A stretch of 64,000 nucleotides of DNA from Christensenella sp. UBA6345 (lineage in GTDB: Bacteria > Bacillota > Clostridia > Christensenellales > UBA1242): contig DJSB01000030.1 of NCBI GenBank assembly GCA_002437945.1, forward strand, positions 30,524 to 94,523, given 5' to 3'. This document shows, in pieces, positions 48,486-58,695 of this stretch. Numbering within the stretch: position 1 is the stretch's first letter; each line of letters opens with the position of its first letter. The translations under genes were made by a program, and so were the position numbers. The notes beneath the pieces were generated by a model. It had not been told where the DNA came from. It searched no databases and saw nothing but the letters and a program-made list of their open reading frames with translations.

Positions 48486-48565
48486 TAGTAATCCCCCTTC
48501 TATAAATTTCTTATAATTAAATTGTTTGATTTTTGATAAAATGTCTTTGTTTATATACATAATTT

Positions 48566-49693
48566 TTAAGTTTCCAAATTGTGTTTAATTATTGATCCAT
48601 CATAATTTAATACTACATTACTATCATCTATTACAGCCGAATTGACCACATTGTTTAACTTGAATATCTCATTAATATTAATTAATTTTTTAGTATAATC
48701 CACACCACAATCTATAATTTTTAAACATTGATTTTTAATACCAATCATATAGTTATTGGAAGTAACTTTTCTTGCATCGTTAACTTTACCAACACCTATT
48801 TCTATAACATCTAAAAGTCTAGTAAATAAGCCATTATTAGGCACTTTGAATAGTACTATGTAATTGTGATTATTTACATCTGTACATACGAAATAAATAT
48901 TATTATCTACATCATTAATTACTGTATTAATACTGACGATATTGTTGACATAACCTATCAATATGTCATGATAACTATTAATAATAACGCCATTATCATT
49001 ATACGTATCTACATTGAGACAGCCATTAATTATATATGCTACAGCAAAACTTGATTCATCAATAGAGTAATTAAAAATCACTCCCCTATTAATGTTTAAA
49101 TCAAGTGTTTTATTTATAGCACCTGACACAATAATATTGTCATTGTTTTTATATAGAACAATCAAACCATTAATATAGTTAAGACTTAAAAATGTACCAT
49201 TGTAAGTAGTCTTTATATCGCTATTATAATTGGACAATGTAGTATCTACAGTATTGCCATAATATACAAAAAATTGATTTTTTAATTGTTTAACTATTGC
49301 TAAAGAATCAGGCAAAGATACTAATTTAATATTACTTAAATCATCACAAATACACTCACCTAATACCTTTAAATTTACTTCAATATTTTCACTTATATCA
49401 AATAGAAATTTTAATAGAGTTTTACCTTGAATTGATAATGAAAATATAGTGTCAGTAACATTAATTTTTGCCATCTGTAGTACATCAGAATTGTACACTT
49501 TAAAACTAGTTTTTTTATCGCATTTAATTTCAAAATACACTTCTTTATTGGCTTCAACATTAATTTCAAAATAATTATTAGTTGTAGTTAAATTATAAGT
49601 ATACATCTTTTTATTAAAGGAATATTTAACCTTACTATTGTCTAACTCTAAAGTAGATAATCGGTTGTATGCTACCTTACCATAGTTAATCAT
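48566..49693 (-). CDS. Phage-module beta-rich protein, probably tail
   Basis: 375 residues, predicted mostly beta strands with many short Asn/Asp-rich turns and repeated strand-like units (for example LVSLPDSLAIVKQL, NFLSLNYINGL-type). Such repetition suggests a propeller or solenoid. No catalytic motif. It overlaps the start of the nozzle gene by 4 bases, so it is likely a tail fibre, plug or accessory tail protein. Confidence 0.55.
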   Translation of the reverse strand: MINYGKVAYNRLSTLELDNSKVKYSFNKKMYTYNLTTTNNYFEINVEANKEVYFEIKCDKKTSFKVYNSDVLQMAKINVTDTIFSLSIQGKTLLKFLFDISENIEVNLKVLGECICDDLSNIKLVSLPDSLAIVKQLKNQFFVYYGNTVDTTLSNYNSDIKTTYNGTFLSLNYINGLIVLYKNNDNIIVSGAINKTLDLNINRGVIFNYSIDESSFAVAYIINGCLNVDTYNDNGVIINSYHDILIGYVNNIVSINTVINDVDNNIYFVCTDVNNHNYIVLFKVPNNGLFTRLLDVIEIGVGKVNDARKVTSNNYMIGIKNQCLKIIDCGVDYTKKLININEIFKLNNVVNSAVIDDSNVVLNYDGSIIKHNLET

Positions 49694-51216
49694 ACTAACC
49701 CCATAATAATAGTAGGATTGGATATTTCTACTATATCTTCACTACTTTCAAAATCAACCGCAATTAGTTTTCCTTTAATAATTGTTTTTAGTGTTGCAAT
49801 ACCATTTTTCGGAGTAAGTTTAAATGTTTTTGAGTTAGATTCAGTCCTAATAGTTATAGATAATGGGGATTTTGATTTAAGGTAAATTTCTTTAATAATT
49901 TTATATTTTTCAGGATAGCCAAAATCGCTTAATGGCGACTGCCAGCACTTTGGCAATGCAGTATCATATACTTTACCAAAATTACCCAATTCACCTATCT
50001 TATAATTAGTACCATCATTGTACACAACTATAACCTTATTAACTTTATCATCAAGTACCGCATTAAGATTTCTAATATCGACACCACGCATAATATTTAA
50101 GTTTTTTGTTTCCAAATCAAGTTCAAGTAATGCATTGTTAACAAATCCATTGTTATTTTCGCACAATACTTTTTTATCGTCATGAAAATTAAGATTGCAT
50201 GCAAGATAATACTTGCCATTACAATAACAACTTTGACAATTAATATTCTGGGTATTGTCCAATAGATTATCTATATTTAAATTAATTTTAGTAGTGTTAT
50301 ATCCATCAAAAGCATATATACCATTAGCAGTTAGCATAAGTATTTTGTCTCCACATACACATACGCTATTACCATAAATTTTTCCACTAGACACAAATAA
50401 TTGAGCGACATTAAACTCGGATTGTTGAGCATATGCAGTTATGCGTGAAATACCATATTCTCTAAAAACATAAACATAATCATTAAAACTTACTACTTTA
50501 TTAACTACTCCCCTGTCATCGTTAAATTTAATAAATCCTGCTTCTTCAATACTTACATTCCAGTTGGTAGGATCTAAATCATCTGAAAACCAGATTTCAT
50601 TTCTATCACTATCTACTGTAGCAAATAATCGTTCGTAATGCAGACACATACTTTTAATCTTGGGTGCATTACCTACTTTTGTGGCAGTGTTTTTGGTCTG
50701 ATCCCAAAAATACATACCTTGTGTAGAACATATAAGTATTGAATCTACGCCATTGAGATTATAGTTAACAATATTGGGTATATCGGTAAGATTAATACCA
50801 TTAATCTGTTTAATATAATCAGATGTATGACAAATATCATAATAATAGAAATTGCCGTTAGTCGTCTGAAAAATCAACAAGTTATAATAATAAAAATTAT
50901 TATGATTATCGCTACGACTTTGATTCTCTTTTCTATATAGCCAAGTAGCCTTTATCTCATAACCTGTAAAATTGGCTATACGTGTAGATTTATCTACCAT
51001 AAGTACATTGGTAGGAAAATAAATTGAATTAATACCCAATCCTGTAGTTAATGCTCCACGTGAAAAACTAAAATTATATGTATTAATTGAATGATTGATT
51101 GGTAAGATAAATTGGTCATAATCAACATTAATTCCGTTGAAGAAATTGGCATAGTTTACTTTTTTATAAGATATGTTTTTACCTTGAAGTAATTGACGAT
51201 TAACCACTATATCCAC
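49690..51216 (-). CDS. Podovirus tail nozzle/stabilisation-like protein
   Basis: 508 residues. A beta-propeller-like protein with the wording typical of P22 gp10/T7 gp12-type tail tubes: HYERLFATVDSDRNEIWFSDDLDPTNW, GVVNKVVSFNDYVYVFREYGISRI, and GDKILMLTANGIYAFDG. These form the ring below the connector in short-tailed phages. It starts at GTG with AAGG 2 bases before it and overlaps the connector gene stop by 10 bases. Confidence 0.7.
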   Translation of the reverse strand: MDIVVNRQLLQGKNISYKKVNYANFFNGINVDYDQFILPINHSINTYNFSFSRGALTTGLGINSIYFPTNVLMVDKSTRIANFTGYEIKATWLYRKENQSRSDNHNNFYYYNLLIFQTTNGNFYYYDICHTSDYIKQINGINLTDIPNIVNYNLNGVDSILICSTQGMYFWDQTKNTATKVGNAPKIKSMCLHYERLFATVDSDRNEIWFSDDLDPTNWNVSIEEAGFIKFNDDRGVVNKVVSFNDYVYVFREYGISRITAYAQQSEFNVAQLFVSSGKIYGNSVCVCGDKILMLTANGIYAFDGYNTTKINLNIDNLLDNTQNINCQSCYCNGKYYLACNLNFHDDKKVLCENNNGFVNNALLELDLETKNLNIMRGVDIRNLNAVLDDKVNKVIVVYNDGTNYKIGELGNFGKVYDTALPKCWQSPLSDFGYPEKYKIIKEIYLKSKSPLSITIRTESNSKTFKLTPKNGIATLKTIIKGKLIAVDFESSEDIVEISNPTIIMGLV

Positions 51217-51776
51217 AACCTTGATTTAATTATTACATCTTTTTTAGGTCGCACTATGCCATTTAGTGAAGTCTTAAAACGATTATCCCAGATAGTAGCA
51301 TCATCGTATATACCGTTAATATAATAATACTCTGCCACTACTCCATAGGATATAACTCTAGGATTGATTTTGTAATTGTATAATTCGATATTGCTTGATA
51401 CCATTGTTGCCGGACTAGGTGTAAATGCAAATTCTACTTCAATTTCGCCTACTGGCACTTCTAAATATGTAGAGTGACAAACATACTGAACATCAACACC
51501 ACCACATTTAACTTTAATAATATCAACAATAGGATAAGAACTAATGCTAAAATAATTAATTTTTCCATTTGTAGATGAAACTTTCTTTTTATCTTTAAAG
51601 GTGTAATACTCGGTAGCAATTTGATTGACAACCAAGTTGCAACATTTTATTAAAAAATCAATAATATTTTTTTGTTCGTCAGTGGCTGTTTTTGATCCGT
51701 CAAACAATGTTGTCTCTAATAAATCTGGCATATTTAGGTATGTAGCCACATCGGTTAATATTTCTTTTACTTTCAT
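51207..51776 (-). CDS. Head-tail connector (tail adaptor)-like protein
   Basis: 189 residues. Helical N-terminus (MKVKEILTDVATYLNMPDLLE) and ISFCCNLVVNQIA-type helix, then a beta domain (VEVEFAFTPSP, NPRVISYGVVAEYYYINGIYDDA). This is the pattern of gp4/gp11-like adaptors that join portal and nozzle. The ATG at 51776 follows AAAGGGGG. Assignment rests on position and helix pattern. Confidence 0.55.
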   Translation of the reverse strand: MKVKEILTDVATYLNMPDLLETTLFDGSKTATDEQKNIIDFLIKCCNLVVNQIATEYYTFKDKKKVSSTNGKINYFSISSYPIVDIIKVKCGGVDVQYVCHSTYLEVPVGEIEVEFAFTPSPATMVSSNIELYNYKINPRVISYGVVAEYYYINGIYDDATIWDNRFKTSLNGIVRPKKDVIIKSRLWI

Positions 51777-51787
51777 TTGACCCCCTT

Positions 51788-52152
51788 TTAATACCAAGTA
51801 GATAGATAGGCTTTACCATCAAATTCTCCCTTACTACTTGCATATTTATATATTTCATTTAATTGATAAGTGGTCCTGTCTTTAATAGCATTTTGTTTAT
51901 GCTGGTTTATACGTTGATTATTAATTTCTATCTCATTAAGACATTCTTCAACATTTTCCGACTTTCTTACATATTCAATTGCTCTACAATCTAGACAATC
52001 AAATGGTAATACTAGACATAATGTATTAGAATACTTTGAATTATGTATCTCGTACCTACATAATCTCGTATCATAAACAATGTAATAATTAACATCTAAA
52101 TTTTTTATTCTTTTTGATATATCAAAGACATCATGTGTAATAATTACTTTCA
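51788..52152 (-). CDS. Small phage-module protein, unknown
   Basis: 121 residues. Beta-rich first half with Cys pair (PFDCLDC) and a charged helical second half (EECLNEIEINNQRINQHKQ). Not recognised. The ATG at 52152 has AGGAG 4 bases before it. The longer frame to 52192 would begin inside the terminator hairpin and is rejected. It lies between capsid and connector, where head-completion or decoration proteins often sit. Confidence 0.6.
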
Positions 52153-52172
52153 TATTACTCCTATGTATTAAA

Positions 52173-52209
52173 AAAGTATAAGGTGTGTGCAATCACACAC
52201 CTTAATACT
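52173..52209 (-). terminator. Terminator after the capsid gene
   Basis: 16-base stem (AAGTAT-AAGGTGTGTG with CACACACCTT-ATACTT, one bulged base), 4-base loop, TTTTTT on minus. It probably lowers expression of the tail genes relative to capsid. Confidence 0.85.
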
Positions 52210-52243
52210 TAAATAACATCATAATTAAATTATTGTTTACTTA

Positions 52244-53425
52244 CTACGCTTCAGTAATACCAGACAATTTGGCTTGACCATTAGGTTTATCGCAGATAAG
52301 ATCTGCATACTTAACTAAAGTAGCAGTATATGTTGGTTTACCAGCATTTTGTCTTAAAATACGACTATCATCACCTTCCAACCATTGCCAATCGCACAAT
52401 TGATGTAAAGTAAATTCTTTAGTGTTAAGTAAATACATTACACCTGATTCAATAAATCTATCAGATACTAGTGGTATACCACTATAAGATAATGCTTTAT
52501 AACCACCGTTAAGTTCCATAACATCTACATTACGTTTATAAGTGTTAAGATGATTTTGATATGCACGTTTAACTCCACTAGAACAAGTAATAAAATCTAC
52601 TACTGAACCAGTAACTTCTTCTAGGTTATCAATTGCTTTTTGAATTGCTGTTTCGGAAATAGTACCTACAGATGATGCTGTATATGGATTCATCCATGTA
52701 TATGTACTCTTATTAACACCATAAAGTGATGTAGCACTTGAATCAAATATTTTACCAAGACCAGTAATTTCTAGATTGTATGATCCTTGAACTACAATCT
52801 TATCTGTAGTTTTATCAAGTGCTGTAGTAAATGATTTATCAAAATAAATGTTTTTGTTGGCTCTATCAATTTTTGTAATTTTTACTGTTTTACCATTAGC
52901 AAGATATTCTTCATCATCAGTATTATATATAGATACAATCATACCTTCCATAAAATTACGTGTATCGTCTACAGTAATATAATTTTTAGTAGCGGTATGA
53001 GTATAACTATTTGTTAATATTCCAGAGCCATCACCATATAACATACGGCTTAAATTGAAGTTACTTGCTTTAATTAAACCTTCCATTTCGGCATTAAGTA
53101 AATTAACAAATGCTCCAGCATTATTCTCGCTAGAACGAATTGCTTTATCAGAAATTTCAATAGTTCCATATAAGTTCTTTAAAGTGCTTACGAATTGAAC
53201 GTAGTTGTTGCCGTTGGCTACAGGAAGTGAACCATCTTCTGTACCAGCACCAATACCACCATTAATACCAAATGGTGCAAGTTTTCTAATTTCTTTTCCC
53301 CATACATCGGCAGTGCTTTGTTTAATTTTTGAAAGTAATGGATTGCTGTTTATGTTAAGTTGGTCAGAAACCACACCTAAATAAACTGTTTTTAATGCAT
53401 TCTCTGCAGTGTTAAGTGTTACCAT
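52244..53425 (-). CDS. Phage major capsid protein (HK97 fold)
   Basis: 393 residues. N-arm, then FVSTLKNLYGTIEISDKAIR (E-loop/spine helix region), an inserted beta domain (about 150-215, TVKITKIDRANKNIYF) and P/A-domain elements SSGVKRAYQNHLNTYKRNV, and LSYSGIPLVSDRFIESGVMYLLN. These are hallmarks of HK97-type coat proteins. Full length and preceded by AGGAG. It follows the scaffold gene and precedes a terminator. Confidence 0.85.
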   Translation of the reverse strand: MVTLNTAENALKTVYLGVVSDQLNINSNPLLSKIKQSTADVWGKEIRKLAPFGINGGIGAGTEDGSLPVANGNNYVQFVSTLKNLYGTIEISDKAIRSSENNAGAFVNLLNAEMEGLIKASNFNLSRMLYGDGSGILTNSYTHTATKNYITVDDTRNFMEGMIVSIYNTDDEEYLANGKTVKITKIDRANKNIYFDKSFTTALDKTTDKIVVQGSYNLEITGLGKIFDSSATSLYGVNKSTYTWMNPYTASSVGTISETAIQKAIDNLEEVTGSVVDFITCSSGVKRAYQNHLNTYKRNVDVMELNGGYKALSYSGIPLVSDRFIESGVMYLLNTKEFTLHQLCDWQWLEGDDSRILRQNAGKPTYTATLVKYADLICDKPNGQAKLSGITEA

Positions 53426-53436
53426 AATTATTTCTC

Positions 53437-54063
53437 CTATTTACTAAATAATTTTTCTGCCAACAACTTCGCTTCGTTTAAGTCAGCCGGCCTATTAAAA
53501 GGCGTAAGGCCTACGCTTCCTGTTCGAGTACTATTAATAAGTTGTGGCGACTTGTTTTGTTTTATTTTTTCTAAATATTCATTAATGATTTGTTCTTTAA
53601 TACTTTCGTTATTAAGAACATAATTTTTTATAAATTCTGGATCTTTAACTAGTTCGGATTCAGATCTATATTTGTTAGCCTTGACTCTGTCAAAAGCCAA
53701 TTGAAGGGAGTTGGGCATACTTGCCATAACTTTATCCTTAACCAGTTCTGCCATTATCTCGCTAGCATAATTTTGAGCAGTAGAATTATTGGCTAAAAAT
53801 TCTTTAACACAATCTCCCCACTCTTCTTTTTCATAAAAGGGTTGTAGTTCTTTTTCATTAGAATTACAATTATCCTTTTCTAGTTCACTAAGCCTTTGAC
53901 ATTTTCTAGTGAACTCGGACTGCAAGTTAACATATGCTTCTTGTAATGCTTGCACGTCCTTAAATTTATCTAAAGAGCCTAAAGCGGAATCTACAGCACA
54001 ATCACCCAACTTTTCATACGAAACATTGCTTGATTCTTCACTTATTGGTTGTTCTTTACTCAT
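53437..54063 (-). CDS. Phage scaffolding protein
   Basis: 208 residues, acidic and helical, with a coiled-coil stretch (YVNLQSEFTRKCQRLSELEKD) and a C-terminal basic/hydrophobic clamp (FNRPADLNEAKLLAEKLFSK). Position directly before the capsid gene is typical of scaffolds. AAGGAGA lies 6 bases before the ATG at 54063. The start overlaps the portal stop by 8 bases. Confidence 0.75.
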   Translation of the reverse strand: MSKEQPISEESSNVSYEKLGDCAVDSALGSLDKFKDVQALQEAYVNLQSEFTRKCQRLSELEKDNCNSNEKELQPFYEKEEWGDCVKEFLANNSTAQNYASEIMAELVKDKVMASMPNSLQLAFDRVKANKYRSESELVKDPEFIKNYVLNNESIKEQIINEYLEKIKQNKSPQLINSTRTGSVGLTPFNRPADLNEAKLLAEKLFSK

Positions 54064-55936
54064 GTTGATTCTCCTTTTCATTAATTATTTGGTTAAATTG
54101 TTTATGTTGTCTTATATGTTCAAGCATCAATTTTTCTAATTTTGGATTACGTTTCTGTGCTTTTTCAAATTCATCTGACAACATAAAACAAGTATGTTCG
54201 TTGATATGTAAATCATGATTATCAATTTCTCTAGGCATATCAATACGACCTTCATCTAATAACATTAAATGTTCCTTACCGGCACGTTTTATTTGTAACG
54301 TTTTTACATCTTGAGAGTTCTCCCAAATACCAAAACCGAGTTGCTCTAAAAGTTTATATCTAACCGAATTATTAAGTTTACCATTCTCATCATGAAGCAA
54401 TCCAGAATTAAATATTTCAAAAATCATATTACGTTTTTGTGCCAAACTTTCATTAAGTTCGTTCTCTGTTTCAAAAACAACATCATCACTATTAATATCA
54501 GATTTATTCCAATAAAACATTTCTATACTGCCGTTACCATTAATAAGTTTTGAACTAGTTTTTCCATCAATAAATTGTTTATATAATCGTAATATTTGTT
54601 TACTAATTTCTTTAACTGCTTGTCTAATTTCTTCTGCACTATTAATTAATCTTGCTTCATCTTGTTCGATTAATAATTCAAGTGCAACACCACTAATATT
54701 GTTGGTCAAACTAGAACTACGAAGTAAATCACTTACTCCACTGACAGTTAAAAACTCATTAAGTAATCTATCTTCTTCATAGTTAAAATCTGCAGGAACA
54801 TTACCCGAACTTAATAGTCTAGGTACTTGCGAACCTTGTCTATATATAAGTACTTTACCCGGTGCCATACCTTCTTCTTCAAGATTGTCAGTATCAATAG
54901 ACCCATCTTCAACCGCCATAACACCCATACTAATACGATTAAGAAATTCATGTTTTCTATTCTTAATTGCGTTATAACTACGTTGGATAGGAATACATCT
55001 ATCAACTACACTTCCACCCCATAAACAATTGGGATTCTTGATAGAACATTGAGAAATAAAAGGATAACCACGTTTATTTTCAGATTTATTAATATATGGT
55101 AATTCGCCAATATATACTATTTTTTTGTCAGCAAGTATAATCAATCTGCCATTAGGATACTTGGTAGTAGGCATTTCATATTTTTCTAAAACAAGCGCTG
55201 AATTATGTTTAACTGATTTACCAGCCTTATTAACTCTACCATAATAGCCTAGTCCACCAGCAAGATTAACACTATCAAGTGTAAACACATCTAGATCTTT
55301 ACCTTCAACATCAACACCCCACATATCTTTTATAGTATCGACATTATATACTCTAGCCTGAATAACACTTTTACAGTCATCTAAACTTAAATAGGTATTA
55401 CTATCAGGAAATATTTCAAAAGGACTTACTACATCTATTTGTACATCGCCTTCACATATTTTTATTCCATCATCAAAGCCTATAGTATTACCCTTATTAT
55501 TATTCCAAGTTACTTTGTAGAATACTGTACCACATAATTCACTCCATACTGTTGCTTCGCTAATTAATCTACTTAAATTAAGTTTATAACTAGTAGCCTT
55601 AAGTATATTTTTACTTACTTTGGCACAATTAACATCTTGGTCACTATCAGTAAATGGGACAACAGTCATACTAGGTCTTACCTTTGCAAGTTTTGACAAT
55701 CTTTGTTCAAGAATTGGTGCAATATGATTGTATACTTCCCTTTCCTGCCAAAAGAATTGTTTTTCAAAATCAACTACTTCATTGTTATTGTTAATGGCAC
55801 AATATTGATTGCCGATAAAGAAATTAATATTAAGTTGCCAATTTGCTTCATAACGTTTACGTTCCTGCTGACGATTTTTAAAATCCTTTATAATCTCATT
55901 AGCAAGATCATCTAATTCCTTATTTATGTTGTCCAT
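54056..55936 (-). CDS. Phage portal protein (P22-like)
   Basis: 626 residues. It starts with a helical DLANEIIKDFKNRQQERKRYEANW (portal clip-entry helix) and NINFFIGNQY. EVYNHIAPILEQRLSKLAKVRPSMTV and the long stem helix around LINSAEEIRQAVKEISKQILRLY are seen in P22/phi29-type portals of podoviruses. A dodecameric portal forms the DNA channel. Intact. Confidence 0.85.
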   Translation of the reverse strand: MDNINKELDDLANEIIKDFKNRQQERKRYEANWQLNINFFIGNQYCAINNNNEVVDFEKQFFWQEREVYNHIAPILEQRLSKLAKVRPSMTVVPFTDSDQDVNCAKVSKNILKATSYKLNLSRLISEATVWSELCGTVFYKVTWNNNKGNTIGFDDGIKICEGDVQIDVVSPFEIFPDSNTYLSLDDCKSVIQARVYNVDTIKDMWGVDVEGKDLDVFTLDSVNLAGGLGYYGRVNKAGKSVKHNSALVLEKYEMPTTKYPNGRLIILADKKIVYIGELPYINKSENKRGYPFISQCSIKNPNCLWGGSVVDRCIPIQRSYNAIKNRKHEFLNRISMGVMAVEDGSIDTDNLEEEGMAPGKVLIYRQGSQVPRLLSSGNVPADFNYEEDRLLNEFLTVSGVSDLLRSSSLTNNISGVALELLIEQDEARLINSAEEIRQAVKEISKQILRLYKQFIDGKTSSKLINGNGSIEMFYWNKSDINSDDVVFETENELNESLAQKRNMIFEIFNSGLLHDENGKLNNSVRYKLLEQLGFGIWENSQDVKTLQIKRAGKEHLMLLDEGRIDMPREIDNHDLHINEHTCFMLSDEFEKAQKRNPKLEKLMLEHIRQHKQFNQIINEKENQHE

Positions 55937-56138
55937 TAATATCTCCTTTCTGGTAAATACTTTTTATACTTTTAGGTGTAAGAACCTTACTAAATTCTTT
56001 GTGTAAATCTTTTAAACATTGTTCACAGATATTGAAATTGTATCTACTGTTATCACTATTAACTACACAATAATCAGCCACATTTCTACAACCTGCCATA
56101 TCACATTTAATCTTTACATTAGCCTTTGTTATCTGCAT
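55920..56138 (-). CDS. Small zinc-ribbon-like phage protein
   Basis: 72 residues. Cysteines arranged C-x4-C...C...C-x2-C (CDMAGC, DYC, CEQC) suggest one zinc site; the rest is basic. Overlaps both neighbours (20 and 17 bases), as usual in packed phage operons. Function unknown. Confidence 0.65.
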   Translation of the reverse strand: MQITKANVKIKCDMAGCRNVADYCVVNSDNSRYNFNICEQCLKDLHKEFSKVLTPKSIKSIYQKGDINGQHK

Positions 56139-56400
56139 CTTCCAACTCCTTTAATAATTTAATTATTTTTTCTTTTTCACTTAACAATTCTTCATCTGTT
56201 AAGGACTTTAAATCAGTTTGCTTTTCATTAAGCAAAATATTAATTGCTGTTAAGTCTGGTGGGTAATACTTTGTTGACACTTTTTTCTTTACCAATTTTT
56301 CAGTACCATCTTCCATACCATATTCCATTGTACTTTCCTTAACCGTATATCCAGTAGCCTTTTTTATTAGTGCATCTTTAAGTTTCTCATCAAGTTGCAT
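56119..56400 (-). CDS. Small terminase-related phage protein
   Basis: 93 residues. DALIKKATGYTVKESTMEYG, LVKKKVSTKYYPPDLTAINILL matches the C-terminal region of several terminase small subunits and their stand-alone relatives. The usual N-terminal helix-turn-helix is missing. Next to the large terminase, overlapping it by 11 bases. Confidence 0.6.
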   Translation of the reverse strand: MQLDEKLKDALIKKATGYTVKESTMEYGMEDGTEKLVKKKVSTKYYPPDLTAINILLNEKQTDLKSLTDEELLSEKEKIIKLLKELEDADNKG

Positions 56401-57841
56401 ATCTACTAACCTTAATCTTTTTTATTAATCTATCTTTATCTTTTTGCACTAATGTTTTTTCTAATTTCCTTAATGGCACATCAGGTCTATTTTGGATATA
56501 GTATCGAAGTTCGTCCAAAGAGTGATCATCTTTCTTATAAGGCACATCGTTATCTGACCAAAAGTAACTTTTTATTTCTCTTATCATATTGGGACAAGTC
56601 TTAAATATGAATAATTTTGGTACACCATCAGCATTCCTAAAATAACTTTTAACTCTCTGGATTCCAGAAAATAAGTCTTTATTAACTTTAGTATTAACGA
56701 CAATGCCCAACTCATAGAATAATTCTGCCACACTTTTTGTACCATTTAATGTTCGTTGATTAGCAGCACTATCAATTAATGCAGCATATTTACCATTATT
56801 AAGTTGTTTCCAGTTAAGTTGCTTACATTTTTCTATAATCTTTTTACTATGATATTGAATATCTCTTTTTGCTTCATAATGCTCGGCGATAACATACACA
56901 TTACCATCATAATCACATGCATACCAGTGACAACTTAATGGATTGTTAAGCCCTGGGTCGATACTTAAAGTATCTTGCCATTCGATAGGTATCTCAAAAG
57001 GATCAATCACATGAATATTCTCATCAAACTCGTTATAAACCATACCGCCGTAAGAATTAAATTTGCCATATTTCCTAGCGTTAAGTTCGTCCTTATTAAG
57101 AGTATTACTTAATGATTCAATTTCTTTTTTATTAAGATATGGATTATCTTCCCATGACATAAATTCGTACCACACATCTTTATCGTTATGTACATTTTGA
57201 TAAATTTCGTTGTACACCCATGTCAAACCTTTTAATGGTGTCATTGTGCCAAAGATTTCTCCACATCTATCAATTACTCTCATTTTACATTCAAGATATA
57301 TATCATATGGTGGTTCTTCATCAAACCATACAAAATCCAAACTTGTTCCTTGAAACTTTTCACGTCCCTGATCACAACTCTTAAACCCTATTTTACTAGT
57401 TCCACCCAAAGCATTTTTAACTATTATAGTATCTATAATTCCTAGATATGGTGCTTCCTTTTTACCTTGTGACATAACTATATCCACAATCAAATCTGGA
57501 TTAAGGTAATACAATATTTTACTTTGTGCTACATCACGTTGAACTTGACTTGACAAACTCACAACCCAACAACTTATGTTATTTTTATTAGTTTTGTAAG
57601 GATGTGTACCAGTAGCAAGCCATACTGTTTCTACAGCACCGCATTCTGTTTTGCCACTTCTATTACCACCAAACACCCATCTATTTTTGTACTGGGACTT
57701 ATGAAATTCCAATTGTTTCTTATGCACAATTTTGCCAGTATTATAATACTTAAGCCTGTTATTATTGTGTCTTCGCAATAGTTCTTTAGAGATATTATCG
57801 AGTTTCTTTAATAAGTCCAATTTTAATTGTTTATTTTTCAT
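56390..57841 (-). CDS. Terminase large subunit
   Basis: 483 residues, intact. ATPase with Walker A GGNRSGKT (58-65) and Walker B WFDEE (172-176), followed by an RNase H-like nuclease with acidic residues in SIDPGLNN (D295), ALIDSAA (D357) and DDHSLDELRYY (D443). It packages DNA into proheads. The SD is AAAAAGGGGG. First structural gene of the leftward operon, downstream of the sigma-like regulator with the plus-strand SH3 gene in between. Confidence 0.92.
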   Translation of the reverse strand: MKNKQLKLDLLKKLDNISKELLRRHNNNRLKYYNTGKIVHKKQLEFHKSQYKNRWVFGGNRSGKTECGAVETVWLATGTHPYKTNKNNISCWVVSLSSQVQRDVAQSKILYYLNPDLIVDIVMSQGKKEAPYLGIIDTIIVKNALGGTSKIGFKSCDQGREKFQGTSLDFVWFDEEPPYDIYLECKMRVIDRCGEIFGTMTPLKGLTWVYNEIYQNVHNDKDVWYEFMSWEDNPYLNKKEIESLSNTLNKDELNARKYGKFNSYGGMVYNEFDENIHVIDPFEIPIEWQDTLSIDPGLNNPLSCHWYACDYDGNVYVIAEHYEAKRDIQYHSKKIIEKCKQLNWKQLNNGKYAALIDSAANQRTLNGTKSVAELFYELGIVVNTKVNKDLFSGIQRVKSYFRNADGVPKLFIFKTCPNMIREIKSYFWSDNDVPYKKDDHSLDELRYYIQNRPDVPLRKLEKTLVQKDKDRLIKKIKVSRYAT

Positions 57842-57915
57842 ATTCCCCCTTTTTATACTATTTTTGTAATCAATATTTTTTATTTAAAATGTAGAAAATG
57901 GTTTATACTATTAAT

Positions 57916-58683
57916 ATGAAAATTAAAAAGTTAACAATAATTAATAGTTTAATAATGATAGTTGCTAGCATACTAGCATTAACTAATTGTGTTAATACAC
58001 AACCTGTAATAGCCAAACCACCTATGTATGCGCAAATAAAAAACTCAAACACTTATCTATACAAAAGTGTCGAGTCAAAAGATAATAAATGGTGTATTAT
58101 AGAAAAAAGTTATTTTGTAAAAATAATAAGTAATTATAATACCGAGTACTACAAAGTCGAGTATAACGGGATTAATGGATTCGTATTAAAAAGTCAAATA
58201 CAATTGATTAATGAGACACCTAAAAATGCCTACCCTAATATTAATTTTAATATTAATAATAGTTGTTATTTAAGAAGTTCTCCAAAAATTAAAGATATGA
58301 CAGACAACACTATATGTATAATTCCAGCCAACACAAAGAAATTAACTTATATAGGTAAGATCATTGGCGAAGAAGCAGTAGACTTGAAAGGTAGCATATG
58401 GTACTTAACAAAATATGAAGATAATATAGGCTATGTATACTCTGGATACACCACTTCAATGGGCATCATATCTGAAAATCAAGAGCAAGTTACCGAGTAT
58501 ACTAGTAATAATTATGACAAAATTAATCCTTTAGCCAATATAGATTGTATAGTAATTATTGTTTTAACCTTAATACCTACTTTATTAATATTAATAATGT
58601 TGTACAAGCCTAAAAAAGTAAAGAAGTTAAAAGTTGTACGTACACCACCTAGTGTAACTGATATGTATGATGAAAACCTATAA
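57916..58683 (+). CDS. Membrane-anchored SH3-domain protein
   Basis: About 255 residues. N-terminal signal/anchor (IKKLTIINSLIMIVASILAL), two bacterial SH3-like modules (about 45-100 and 125-195, the second beginning CYLRSSPKI), a C-terminal membrane helix (IVIIVLTLIPTLLILIMLY) and a basic cytoplasmic tail. Two ATGs are possible (57898, 57916). TATACT at 57904-57909 would start transcription at about 57916, giving a leaderless message, but no good -35 is seen. It lies on the opposite strand between terminase and sigma-like gene, ending 12 bases from the latter. Similar in design to the larger SH3 protein downstream. Confidence 0.7.
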   Translation: MKIKKLTIINSLIMIVASILALTNCVNTQPVIAKPPMYAQIKNSNTYLYKSVESKDNKWCIIEKSYFVKIISNYNTEYYKVEYNGINGFVLKSQIQLINETPKNAYPNINFNINNSCYLRSSPKIKDMTDNTICIIPANTKKLTYIGKIIGEEAVDLKGSIWYLTKYEDNIGYVYSGYTTSMGIISENQEQVTEYTSNNYDKINPLANIDCIVIIVLTLIPTLLILIMLYKPKKVKKLKVVRTPPSVTDMYDENL

Positions 58684-58695
58684 GCAATAACGATA

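Noticed and set aside
52153..52192. N-terminal extension of the small phage protein
   Set aside because: It would begin inside the capsid terminator hairpin; the ATG at 52152 has AGGAG.
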